Origin: JBEKHI01 sp050012355 | GTDB lineage: Bacteria > Actinomycetota > Actinomycetes > Streptosporangiales > Streptosporangiaceae | Assembly: GCA_050012355.1 (NCBI GenBank) | Contig: JBEKHI010000071.1 | Location: 1-25,418, forward strand | Length of the DNA stretch: 25,418 nucleotides | Direction: 5' to 3' | Part shown: in pieces, positions 6,662-13,917 of the stretch | How positions within the stretch are numbered: position 1 is the stretch's first letter | Layout: each line of letters begins with the position of its first letter | Translations under genes and position numbers: made by a program | Notes under the pieces: model-generated | Seen by the model: only the letters and a program-made list of their open reading frames with translations | Database searches by the model: none | What the model was told of the DNA's origin: nothing

Positions 6662-7740
6662 GTCGCCGGGACCGGCGCGCGGAGCTCGGCGTGGGCGAAC
6701 TCGGCCATGCCGTGGGCGAATCCGGTCGTGGCGGTGAATCGCAGTGCGCTAGCCGCTGCCGCGGGCGAGGCCACGATGTGCCGGACGTCACCGAGCCGGA
6801 ACTCGCCGGTGACCTTCGGCTCTATCCCGCCGTCAAACGCGTTCGCCAGCTCGAAGGCCATCTCGCCCACCGTGTGGGGCGTGCCGCTCGCGACGTTATA
6901 AGCCCGCAGTTCCCCGGGAGCGCCATCCACGGCCTGCCGAGCTACGGCTTCCAGGGCCAGGACGTTGGCCGTGGCCACATCGCGGACGTGGATGAAGTCG
7001 CGGCGCTGCCCGCCGTCCTCGAAGACCCGCGGCGGTTCGCCGCGCTCGAACGCGGACCTGAAGATCGCCGCGACGCCGGAGTAGGGCGTGTCGCGTGGCA
7101 TCCTCGGCCCGTACACGTTGTGGTAGCGCAGTGCCACCACGGACCCGCCAGTCAGCCGGGCCCAGTTCGCCGCCAGATGCTCCTGCGCCAGCTTTGACGT
7201 GGCGTACGCGTTGCGCGGGTCGGCGGCGGCGGACTCGGTGATCACCGAGGACACCAGCAGCCCCGCACACGAGGGACACCGCGGCTCGAACACTCCCGCC
7301 GAGAGGTCGGCCTGCGCGCGCGGCAGCGGCCGTACCGGCCCGCAGGAGCCGCACGTATAAGCCCCTTCCCCGTAGATGACCATGGATGACGCGAGGACCA
7401 GCCGGCCCACCCCAAGACGTCCCATGGCCTCAAGCAGCACCGCCGTCCCCGTCACGTTCACATCGGCGTACATCGGCAGGTCTGCCAGTGACACGCCGAG
7501 CCCCACCATCGCCGCCTGGTGACATACCGCGTCGACGCCTTCGAGGGCGCGGACCACCGCCTCGGAGTCACGTACATCGGAGTGGTGAAAGCACGCGTCG
7601 TTATGGACATAGGAGGGACGCCCGCTGTGTACGGCGGGATGAAGCGAATCCAGCAGCACCACGTCGTGCCCGCCCGCTGTCAGCTCGTCGACGATGTGCG
7701 ATCCGATAAATCCGGCTGCCCCGGTCACAAGTACTCGCAT
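6658..7740 (-). CDS. NAD-dependent nucleotide-sugar epimerase/dehydratase (extended SDR) with four-Cys insertion
   Basis: The 360-residue extended short-chain dehydrogenase has the NAD-binding motif VTGAAGFIGSH at the N-terminus, LASSMVIYG in the active-site strand and the catalytic pair Y179-xxx-K183 (NAYATSK). It therefore probably interconverts UDP- or dTDP-sugars. Between the serine strand and the Tyr/Lys helix it has an extra segment with two CxxC pairs (C130, C133 and C155, C158), which looks like a small zinc-binding insertion. The preferred start is ATG 7740; an in-frame TTG at 7752 would add four residues. There is no obvious Shine-Dalgarno sequence. It diverges from the GT2 gene and converges on the histidine kinase gene with a 4-bp stop overlap. 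The nucleotide-sugar substrate cannot be read from the sequence. Confidence 0.87.
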   Translation of the reverse strand: MRVLVTGAAGFIGSHIVDELTAGGHDVVLLDSLHPAVHSGRPSYVHNDACFHHSDVRDSEAVVRALEGVDAVCHQAAMVGLGVSLADLPMYADVNVTGTAVLLEAMGRLGVGRLVLASSMVIYGEGAYTCGSCGPVRPLPRAQADLSAGVFEPRCPSCAGLLVSSVITESAAADPRNAYATSKLAQEHLAANWARLTGGSVVALRYHNVYGPRMPRDTPYSGVAAIFRSAFERGEPPRVFEDGGQRRDFIHVRDVATANVLALEAVARQAVDGAPGELRAYNVASGTPHTVGEMAFELANAFDGGIEPKVTGEFRLGDVRHIVASPAAAASALRFTATTGFAHGMAEFAHAELRAPVPAT

Positions 7741-7781
7741 AGCAGCTAGCAAAGCCGGCCGGCCAGCCGTAAGCCGTTCCC

Positions 7782-7794
7782 GACGGTTACCGTC
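7782..7794. promoter_or_regulatory. 13-bp palindrome in the epimerase / GT2 divergent promoter
   Basis: GACGGTTACCGTC is a perfect palindrome with a single central base (6+1+6). It lies between the divergent epimerase and GT2 starts and is a candidate operator. It shares 8 of 9 bases (GGTTACCGT against GTTTACCGT) with the sequence overlapping the -10 of the response regulator gene. Confidence 0.4.
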
Positions 7795-7796
7795 AG

Positions 7797-7822
7797 ACTT
7801 CCGTAAGTCATACTTCTGTAAG
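7797..7822. promoter_or_regulatory. Direct repeat ACTTCYGTAAG, 15-bp period
   Basis: ACTTCCGTAAG (7797-7807) and ACTTCTGTAAG (7812-7822) match at 10 of 11 bases. A further CCGTAAG lies at 7767-7773. These may be regulator half sites for the divergent epimerase/GT2 promoters. About 35 bases downstream, TACCGT (7856-7861) sits seven bases before the GT2 ATG and could be the -10 of a leaderless transcript. Confidence 0.35.
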
Positions 7823-7868
7823 GGATCTTCCGCTACTAAACGGGCTGGGCGCGGCTACCGTCCAAGGC

Positions 7869-8525
7869 ATGGACATAGACGTGATCTTGCCGTGCCTCAA
7901 CGAAGCAGGCGCGTTGCCGGGGTTGCTCACCCGGATGCCGGCCGGGTTCAGGCCGATCGTGGCGGACAACGGCTCGACCGACGGTTCCGCCGAGATCGCC
8001 GCGGCCTATGGTGCCACCGTCGTCAGGGTGCCGCAGCGCGGCTTCGGCGCGGCCTGCCACGCCGGGCTGCTCGCCGCCGAGAGCGACATCGTCTGCGTGA
8101 TGGACGCCGACGGCTCGTTCGATTCCGAGGACCTGACGCTGGTGACCGGCCCGGTCGCGGATGGCATCGCGGACCTGATGATGGGCCGGCGCCAGGCGAC
8201 CACGACGGCCGCCTGGCCGGTGCACGCCCGGTTCGGCAACGCGGTGCTCGCGGCCCAGTTGCGGCATCGCGCCGGAGTCCGGCTACGCGACCTGGGGCCG
8301 ATGCGCGCGTTCCGTCGCGAGGACATGCTCGCGCTCAGCCTGGCGGATCGCCGCTTCGGGTACCCGCTCGAGATGGTGCTCCGGGCCGCCGAGGCCGGCT
8401 GGCGGATCCGCGAGGTACCCATCGCGTACTACCCGCGCATCGGGAAGTCCAAGGTAACCGGCACCGTGAGCGGCACCGTCAAGGCGGTCAGAGACATGCG
8501 GCGGGTGCTCGCGGCATGCGCGTGA
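7869..8525 (+). CDS. Family 2 glycosyltransferase (DPM1/TIGR04283-like)
   Basis: The 218-residue protein has the GT-A fold signature: VILPCLNEAGALPGLL at the N-terminus, VADNGSTDGS, and the metal/nucleotide-binding DADGS motif (D79, D81). The acceptor side has DLGPMRAFRRED and GYPLEMVLRAAEAGWRIREVPI. No membrane segment is visible, so it is a cytosolic enzyme that may work at the membrane face, for example making a polyprenyl-phosphate sugar. That would fit the GT-C enzyme nearby, which needs such a donor. The stop is 10 bp inside the next gene, so the pair is coupled. Confidence 0.87.
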   Translation: MDIDVILPCLNEAGALPGLLTRMPAGFRPIVADNGSTDGSAEIAAAYGATVVRVPQRGFGAACHAGLLAAESDIVCVMDADGSFDSEDLTLVTGPVADGIADLMMGRRQATTTAAWPVHARFGNAVLAAQLRHRAGVRLRDLGPMRAFRREDMLALSLADRRFGYPLEMVLRAAEAGWRIREVPIAYYPRIGKSKVTGTVSGTVKAVRDMRRVLAACA

Positions 8526-9181
8526 CGTTCATCGTTATCGCCAAGCAGCCGGTACCGGGCCGGGTGAAAACCCGGCTCACCCCGCCGTTTACCCCCGAGC
8601 AGGCCGCCGCGCTCGCCGAGGCCGCGCTCGCCGACTCGCTGGGGGCAGTTGCCCAGACGGCGGAGGCACAGACTCCCGCCGCGCGGCGGGTGCTGGCGCT
8701 GGCGGGCTCGCCCGGGCCGTGGCTGCCCGACGGCTTCGAGGTCATCCCGCAGCGCGGTGGCGGGCTCGCCGAGCGACTGGCCGCGGCCTTCGACGACGCG
8801 TACGACGGCTCACCGATGGTGCTCATCGGCATGGACACGCCGCAGGTGACGCCTGCGCTGTTGTCCGCGGCGGCGACATCCCTGACGTCGGCGGACGCGG
8901 TGTTCGGCCCGGCCGCCGATGGCGGCTTCTGGCTGCTCGGCCTGCGCGAGCCCGATCCGTCGCTGCTGCTTGGCGTCCCGATGTCGGTCGCCACTACGGG
9001 CGCAGCCCAGCTCGCGCGGCTGCGCGAGGCTGGGCTGCGGGTGACTCAGGTGCCAGAACTGACCGACGTGGACACCTTTGATTCAGCGAACCGGGTGGCG
9101 GAGCTGGCCCCAGGGTCAGGTTTCGCCGCCTTGATGGGTGTTTACGATTCCGGACCGGCCACCGTCACCAGGTTGCCGTAG
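8516..9181 (+). CDS. DUF2064 / TIGR04282-type glycosyltransferase-like protein
   Basis: This 221-residue protein has a nucleotidyltransferase/GT-A-like fold: VIAKQPVPGRVKTRLTPP at the N-terminus (the family's conserved KxPxxGxVKTRL pattern), GGGLAERLAAAF, VLIGMDTPQVTP, and FGPAADGGFWLLGL. It matches the DUF2064 family, whose members are commonly found beside a GT2 gene of the type seen here. The biochemical role is not established; it may make or transfer a nucleotide-activated sugar. ATG 8516 overlaps the end of the GT2 gene by 10 bp. The last 40 bp overlap the convergent L,D-transpeptidase gene. A much longer in-frame extension upstream runs antisense to other genes and is not real. Confidence 0.83.
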   Translation: MRVTFIVIAKQPVPGRVKTRLTPPFTPEQAAALAEAALADSLGAVAQTAEAQTPAARRVLALAGSPGPWLPDGFEVIPQRGGGLAERLAAAFDDAYDGSPMVLIGMDTPQVTPALLSAAATSLTSADAVFGPAADGGFWLLGLREPDPSLLLGVPMSVATTGAAQLARLREAGLRVTQVPELTDVDTFDSANRVAELAPGSGFAALMGVYDSGPATVTRLP

Positions 9182-10779
9182 TACATGTAGTTGTAGGCCT
9201 CCTCGGCGTACGGCGCGGGTGTCTCGACGCAGCCGAGCGACTGGTAGAACCCGTAGCTATACCGGACGAAGTAGTGCACCGCGTCGCCGCCGTTGAAGTA
9301 CGAGACCCACTGCACGGTGTCGTTGTACTTCGTGCCGTTCGGATTGGTGCCCTGCATCTGGGTGACCGGGAACCGCTCGTAGACCGGGTAGGTGCCGTCG
9401 GCGGTGCCGCGGCCCGCGATGCCGGTGTTCACCGGGGTCTGGAACTCGAGCTTGCCGTCGTGGTACAGATCCAGGTACTCATCGTCGCCGGTGCTCTGGT
9501 TGACGTACACGTAGGTGTAGCCGTGCTGGCTCGTCTCACCCTTGCTGACGGCGGTGAGCAGGTGCGTCCACACGCTCGGTCCGGCGATGCCATCCATCGT
9601 CAGGTTCTGGTCGTCCTCGAAGGTGCGGACCGCGCCGATGACGATTTCGTTGTCGCTCCCGACGGTCCACTGGTCCGTCAGCGCTGACGGGTAGCCCGAG
9701 TTGAACGAAAAGCTGCCAGTCGGCGGGTTGTAGGCGGCGGACAGCTGCGCATTCGCGTCGCCGGCCGGAACATCGCCAGTGCTCTCAGCGGCGGCCCAGG
9801 ACACCGGGAGATAGCCGAGCTGGGACAGTAGCTGCTCAAGCCGCAGCGTGGAGTACTGCCCGGTGGTGAAGCTGGTCGTCATCGCGGCGGTCGTCGTGGT
9901 CCCCGATGTTGTGGCGGGGATGTTGACGGTCACGTGGGTCCCGGCCGTATACCCGACGTCCGGGGTGAAGATCGCCTGGTTTCCGGCGATCTTCCAGCTT
10001 CCCGCGATGCTCGGGCTGAGGGTCGGTAGCGGCGTGCCGGAGGTCAGCTTTCCCGAGTATGTGATGGTTATCGGATCGGCGCCGTCCACGCCGGTCGCGC
10101 CATCGGACGGGCTCGACGAGCTCACCGTGAGCTCCACGGCCTTCTTGGTGGCTACCTTGTGGATGGTGCGCGTGCTCCCGGTGTTCGTCGACGCGGCGTT
10201 CGCGGTCGTGTGGTGCGAAGACCCGCCGACCGCGACGATGATCAGCGCGATCGCGATCACCGCGGCGGCGCCCGCCGCGGTAGCGATCATCCACGGTGGC
10301 CGCTTTGACCGGTCGCCGCCGGTCGCGGTTGCCGCCAGCTTGCGCAGCGGGGACACTCCCGCAACCGCGGTGCCGCTCGCGGCGGCGGCCGGCTTGCTGG
10401 GCTCGGTCCAGATTGGCTGGTCGACGACCGTTGGCGGCTCTTGGGAGCGCCGGCCGAGCGACTCAAATGCGTTAGAGAAGACCGCGGCGAACCCTTCGTT
10501 AACAGGGGCCGCAGGAGTCTCAAGGGGCTCGTCAGTCTGATTAGTTTCGTCAGTCTCATCGATCGCGTTAGTGTCGGCCGTCTCGTCGGCCTCCGGCACG
10601 CGGTCAGCTTCATCATCAATCGTGGAGCCGCCGAGGACATCAAGTTTCGTCTCGGCAAGCTCGCTAGCTTCATTAGTCTTGTCAACTCGAATAGCCTCGG
10701 TGGGGGCTTCGGCTGGGGTGCTCGCCGCAGCCGTGTCCTCAGCCTCCAACCCGTCCTCGTCGCCGTCCTTCAGCGCCAC
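9142..10779 (-). CDS. Membrane-anchored L,D-transpeptidase (YkuD) with acidic cytoplasmic tail, variant SLGC motif
   Basis: The product has 545 residues. Residues 1-160 are predicted cytoplasmic, with a highly acidic low-complexity part rich in D, E, T and N. One membrane helix follows (about 162-186), then a Ser/Thr linker, an Ig-like domain (VELTVSSSSPSDGATGVDGA onward), a peptidoglycan-binding-like helical region (RLEQLLSQLGYLP, MDGIAGPSVWTHLL) and a YkuD catalytic domain with H502, S514 and C517. The usual SHGC motif reads SLGC, so the motif histidine is replaced by Leu. GTG 10779 is preceded by GAGGAG at about nine bases. The protein probably makes 3-3 peptidoglycan cross-links or attaches proteins at the outer membrane face. 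The tail could connect it to a cytosolic partner. Confidence 0.88.
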   Translation of the reverse strand: MALKDGDEDGLEAEDTAAASTPAEAPTEAIRVDKTNEASELAETKLDVLGGSTIDDEADRVPEADETADTNAIDETDETNQTDEPLETPAAPVNEGFAAVFSNAFESLGRRSQEPPTVVDQPIWTEPSKPAAAASGTAVAGVSPLRKLAATATGGDRSKRPPWMIATAAGAAAVIAIALIIVAVGGSSHHTTANAASTNTGSTRTIHKVATKKAVELTVSSSSPSDGATGVDGADPITITYSGKLTSGTPLPTLSPSIAGSWKIAGNQAIFTPDVGYTAGTHVTVNIPATTSGTTTTAAMTTSFTTGQYSTLRLEQLLSQLGYLPVSWAAAESTGDVPAGDANAQLSAAYNPPTGSFSFNSGYPSALTDQWTVGSDNEIVIGAVRTFEDDQNLTMDGIAGPSVWTHLLTAVSKGETSQHGYTYVYVNQSTGDDEYLDLYHDGKLEFQTPVNTGIAGRGTADGTYPVYERFPVTQMQGTNPNGTKYNDTVQWVSYFNGGDAVHYFVRYSYGFYQSLGCVETPAPYAEEAYNYMYYGNLVTVAGPES

Positions 10780-11058
10780 CGCACGTTCTCCTCGCTCCGC
10801 CTGACCCTTCTTCGCAATACGGTCGAGTCTAGGTCGAGATCCCCCATAACCGACAAGATGAGATCACGACCCTTAGCGCTCGAACCGCCACTAAGTAAGA
10901 CGTTAGTACCTCGCAACAGGTTGCACCGCCGTTGGCATCAAACTCTGAGTAAAACCGCAGCTACGGTCGACCGCTCCTGGCATGCTGGTGGACTGAGTCA
11001 CTTTTGACGACTGTTCGGCAACCGCACGATTGTGCGCAACGTGGACTACGATGGCGCC
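10780..11058. other. Intergenic region between divergent L,D-transpeptidase and thiolase genes
   Basis: I see no gene here. The region holds GGTCGA at 10821-10826 and 10832-10837 (11-bp period, a third copy near 10966), CTTAG/CTAAG inverted arms at 10872-10876 and 10891-10895, and the inverted repeat GCAAC-AG-GTTGC at 10913-10924. TACGAT (11047-11052) lies six bases before the thiolase ATG, consistent with a leaderless -10. On the minus strand TAGACT, with TTGTCG 19 bases upstream, could serve the transpeptidase. All are candidates only. Confidence 0.35.
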
Positions 11059-12237
11059 ATGAGCACAGTGTTCGTGGTAGATGCCTGCCGGACGCCGATC
11101 GGGAAGATCAAGGGCGGTCTCGCCCAGATCAGGCCCGACCACCTCGCGGCTGGCGTCATCGCGTCTCTCACCCAGCGGAACCAGGCGCTGGACGTCAGCC
11201 AGATCGATGACGTCTACTGGGGAGCGGCGAACCAGGCGGGTGAGGACAACCGGAACGTCGCGCGGATGGCCATCCTGCTCGCCGGACTCCCGGTAGAGAT
11301 TCCCGGGGCCACCGTCAACCGGCTGTGCGGCTCTGGCATGGAGGCCGTCACGGACGCGGCCCGCGCGATCGCCGCGGGCGAGGCGGACATCTGCCTGGCT
11401 GGCGGCTCGGAATCGATGACCCGCGCGCCGTTCGTGCTCGCCCGTACCGCTGACCCGTTCCCGCGCTCGCTCGACCTCGCGGACACCCGGCTCGGCTGGC
11501 GGCTGGTGTCCCCGCTGATGCAGGAGAAGTACCCGCCGATCACGCTCGGCGAGACCGCCGAGAACGTGGCGGATTCCTACGGCGTCACCCGCGAGCGCCA
11601 GGACGACTGGGCACTGCGCAGTCACCGGCTCGCCGCCGCCGCCCGCGACGCCGGCCGGTTCGACGCCGAACTGGTCCCGGTCGAGGGCTCGGACCTTACC
11701 TCAGATGAATGCATTAACGGAGCCATAACGACGGAGCAACTCTCCGCCAAGCGGCCCGCGTTCCGCAAGGGCGGCACGGTGACCGGCGGCAATTCCTCCC
11801 CGCTCAACGACGGCGCCGCCGCGCTGCTGCTCATGTCCGAGGACGCGGTGCGCCGCACCGGAGTGACACCGCTGGCCCGGTACGCCGGCGCTGGCGCGGC
11901 CGGCGTGCACCCGGATTACATGGGCATCGGCCCGGTGCCCGCGATGAACCGGGTGCTGTCCCGCGCGGGCTGGGACCTCGGCACCCTGGACCTGCTGGAG
12001 ATCAACGAGGCGTTCGCCGCGCAATCGGTCGCGGTGGTCGACGAGCTGAAGGCGGACCCGGACCGGGTCAACGTGAACGGCGGCGCGATCGCGATCGGCC
12101 ACCCGCTGGGCTGCTCGGGCGCGCGGATTATCACCACCCTGCTGCACGAGATGCGGCGCCGGGGTGCCCGTCGCGGGGCCGCGACCATGTGCATCGGCGT
12201 CGGCCAGGGCATCGCCTCGCTCTGGGAAGCCGCCTAA
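11059..12237 (+). CDS. Thiolase (acetyl-CoA C-acyltransferase)
   Basis: This 392-residue enzyme of usual thiolase length has the N-terminal VDACRTPIGKIKGGL, the nucleophile Cys in VNRLCGSGMEAV (about residue 90), GGSESMTRAPF, the NEAFAAQ motif, the catalytic His in AIAIGHPLGCSGAR (about 350) and the second catalytic Cys in MCIGVGQG (about 380). It cleaves or forms 3-oxoacyl-CoA with CoA/acetyl-CoA. The sequence cannot tell beta-oxidation (FadA), beta-ketoadipyl (PcaF) and acetoacetyl-CoA (AtoB) roles apart. It stands alone with no other beta-oxidation gene beside it. ATG 11059 has no Shine-Dalgarno sequence; an in-frame GTG at 11032 is possible but less likely. Confidence 0.93.
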   Translation: MSTVFVVDACRTPIGKIKGGLAQIRPDHLAAGVIASLTQRNQALDVSQIDDVYWGAANQAGEDNRNVARMAILLAGLPVEIPGATVNRLCGSGMEAVTDAARAIAAGEADICLAGGSESMTRAPFVLARTADPFPRSLDLADTRLGWRLVSPLMQEKYPPITLGETAENVADSYGVTRERQDDWALRSHRLAAAARDAGRFDAELVPVEGSDLTSDECINGAITTEQLSAKRPAFRKGGTVTGGNSSPLNDGAAALLLMSEDAVRRTGVTPLARYAGAGAAGVHPDYMGIGPVPAMNRVLSRAGWDLGTLDLLEINEAFAAQSVAVVDELKADPDRVNVNGGAIAIGHPLGCSGARIITTLLHEMRRRGARRGAATMCIGVGQGIASLWEAA

Positions 12238-12333
12238 GCGACTGTTATTTTACCGATTTTCCGGATAACCATTCGGTAACGGGCTACCCTGGCTTCCTGA
12301 GGTTCTGGCGGAAGCGAGGCGGGAGGTGGCCTG

Positions 12334-12600
12334 ATGCTCGCGGGAAGTGGCCGCGACCGGTACCCCGAGCGGCGCGGGTCTAGCCGGCGGCAAGACCGCC
12401 GGCGCACGACAGTGCGGGCGGCGGCGCCGCTGGCTGTTCCGATGGCGCTCGCTCTCACCCTGGGGATAATCCTCGCGGTCTCATCGCAGCCGACGGTAAC
12501 GCACATCACGCAGACAGCGGGAGCTTCATCGTCGCCGTCGGCCTCACCGTCCCCAAGCGCCACCGCAAGCCCGAGCCCGTCGGCTAGCCCCGCCGGTTAG
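12334..12600 (+). CDS. Small single-pass membrane protein with Ser/Pro-rich tail
   Basis: The 88-residue product has an Arg-rich cytoplasmic N-terminus (about residues 1-28), one hydrophobic helix (AAPLAVPMALALTLGIILAV, about 29-50) and an extracellular tail made of Ser, Pro, Ala and Thr repeats. ATG 12334 has a strong ribosome-binding site (GGGAGGTGG about six bases upstream), which supports a real gene. Its TAG overlaps the TAA of the convergent L,D-transpeptidase gene as TTAG at 12597-12600. I do not recognise a family. The tail resembles wall-spanning or glycosylated linkers. Confidence 0.6.
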   Translation: MLAGSGRDRYPERRGSSRRQDRRRTTVRAAAPLAVPMALALTLGIILAVSSQPTVTHITQTAGASSSPSASPSPSATASPSPSASPAG

Positions 12601-13889
12601 CCCACCCAGTTGTCAGCGGTGGTGGTGCCGAGCGGCGCGGTGGCCGTGTCGGCCGGGACGCCGGACGGCGAGACGAACGAGCTTCCCGATGGCCCCGCCT
12701 CGACCGCCTCGTGGGTGGCGCTCCCCGCGAGGTACTGATCCCAGGACAGGAACCACTCGGTCCAGCCGTCGTCCCACTTGCCGGATTTCGTGCTGTTGGC
12801 AATCGTGATCGGGTCCCCGGGCACCGCCATCTGGTAGTACGTCTCGGCGTCGGCGGGGGATAGGTTCACGCAGCCGTGGCTCACGTTGCTGTAGCCCTGG
12901 TCCACCACCGACCAGGGAGCGGCGTGGTAGTAGTCGCCGCTGAACGTGAAGCGCACCGCCCAGTTGACCAGTTCGTTGTAGTAGCCGGGTGAGCCCTTCG
13001 GGCCGCCGCCGATCATGCGCACCGGATTGTTCTTGTCGACGGTGAGGTAGGTGCCGTCGGGAGTCGGCAAGGTGGCGCGTCCCGTGCTGATCGGCCAGCT
13101 GTAGGTGAGCTTGCCGCCGATGTAGATCCGCGTCTCATGCGAGGTCGTCGAGGCCACCGCGATGACGGACTGGCCGATGCTGAAGGTCTGGCTGAGGGTG
13201 TGCGTCCCGTACACGCCGGGCGCGCCCTCGACCCCGTTGAGGTGGCCGATGAACTCCACGGTCGTGTTCGCGGGCCAGTAATCCCGTGGCCGGAAGTACA
13301 CCTGCTGCGAACCGTCCCAGTACCAGGCGCCGACGACGGGCTTGGAGGTGACCAGTTCCAGCGAGCGCTCGACGGCGGCCTTGTCGGTGATCGGGTGGCT
13401 GAAGGTCAGCATGATGGGCATCCCGACGCCGTAGGTCTGGCCGGAGCCCTCGAAGATCATCGTGGAGAACGACGACGACGGGTTCATGGTGCGGATCTGC
13501 GACGTGGTGGAGATCGGGTGCCCGGTGGCGTCCTTACCGGTCGCGGTCACCGTGTAGGTCGTGTCGACCTCCAGCGCCCAGGTGCTGTGCCAGGACTCGC
13601 CGTCGGAGCTCATGGTCCCGGTGACAGCGTCGCCGCTGGTGCGCACGGTGACGTTGGTGAGCTTGCCGTGAGCCGCGGTGACCGTAATGCCCTGTGATGG
13701 GTTCGCGTCGGCCCCGTCGGGAGAGATAACGAAGTCCGTGACCGCCTCGGCGGCGCGGGAGCGCTGGACCGCCCCTGGATTGAGCTTGGCGACGGTGGGC
13801 CCGCCGCAGGCGGTCAGGCTGGTCGCCGTGGCCGCCACGACGATCGCGATCATGATGGCGGCGCCCCGCCGTGCGTGACTGCCGTACAC
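12597..13889 (-). CDS. Lipoprotein L,D-transpeptidase (Ig-like + YkuD)
   Basis: The 430-residue protein has a lipoprotein signal peptide ending in the lipobox LTAC (C28). Two Ig-like domains (about 50-260) are followed by a YkuD domain with H322 in HAAPWSVVDQGY and the SHGCVNLSP motif with nucleophile C340. The order matches the mycobacterial LdtMt2 type. The serine that follows the catalytic-region histidine in LdtMt2 (HSAPW) is Ala here (HAAPW). It should form 3-3 cross-links in peptidoglycan and is the likely target of carbapenems in such enzymes. The GTG start is preceded by GAGAGGGGG. It lies 28 bp downstream of lnt on the same strand, so co-transcription is likely. The C-terminal ~50 residues are Ser/Thr/Pro-rich and poorly structured. 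Confidence 0.93.
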   Translation of the reverse strand: MYGSHARRGAAIMIAIVVAATATSLTACGGPTVAKLNPGAVQRSRAAEAVTDFVISPDGADANPSQGITVTAAHGKLTNVTVRTSGDAVTGTMSSDGESWHSTWALEVDTTYTVTATGKDATGHPISTTSQIRTMNPSSSFSTMIFEGSGQTYGVGMPIMLTFSHPITDKAAVERSLELVTSKPVVGAWYWDGSQQVYFRPRDYWPANTTVEFIGHLNGVEGAPGVYGTHTLSQTFSIGQSVIAVASTTSHETRIYIGGKLTYSWPISTGRATLPTPDGTYLTVDKNNPVRMIGGGPKGSPGYYNELVNWAVRFTFSGDYYHAAPWSVVDQGYSNVSHGCVNLSPADAETYYQMAVPGDPITIANSTKSGKWDDGWTEWFLSWDQYLAGSATHEAVEAGPSGSSFVSPSGVPADTATAPLGTTTADNWVG

Positions 13890-13917
13890 GGTGATCGACC
13901 CCCTCTCGTGATCAGCG

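Noticed and set aside
7694..8515. Long N-terminal extension of the DUF2064 ORF
   Set aside because: It covers the GT2 gene in another frame. The conserved DUF2064 start is at ATG 8516.
7869..9181. Radical-SAM/selenium link suggested by the family names of the GT2 and DUF2064 proteins
   Set aside because: No radical-SAM gene, no selenocysteine context and no selenodomain is visible in this window.
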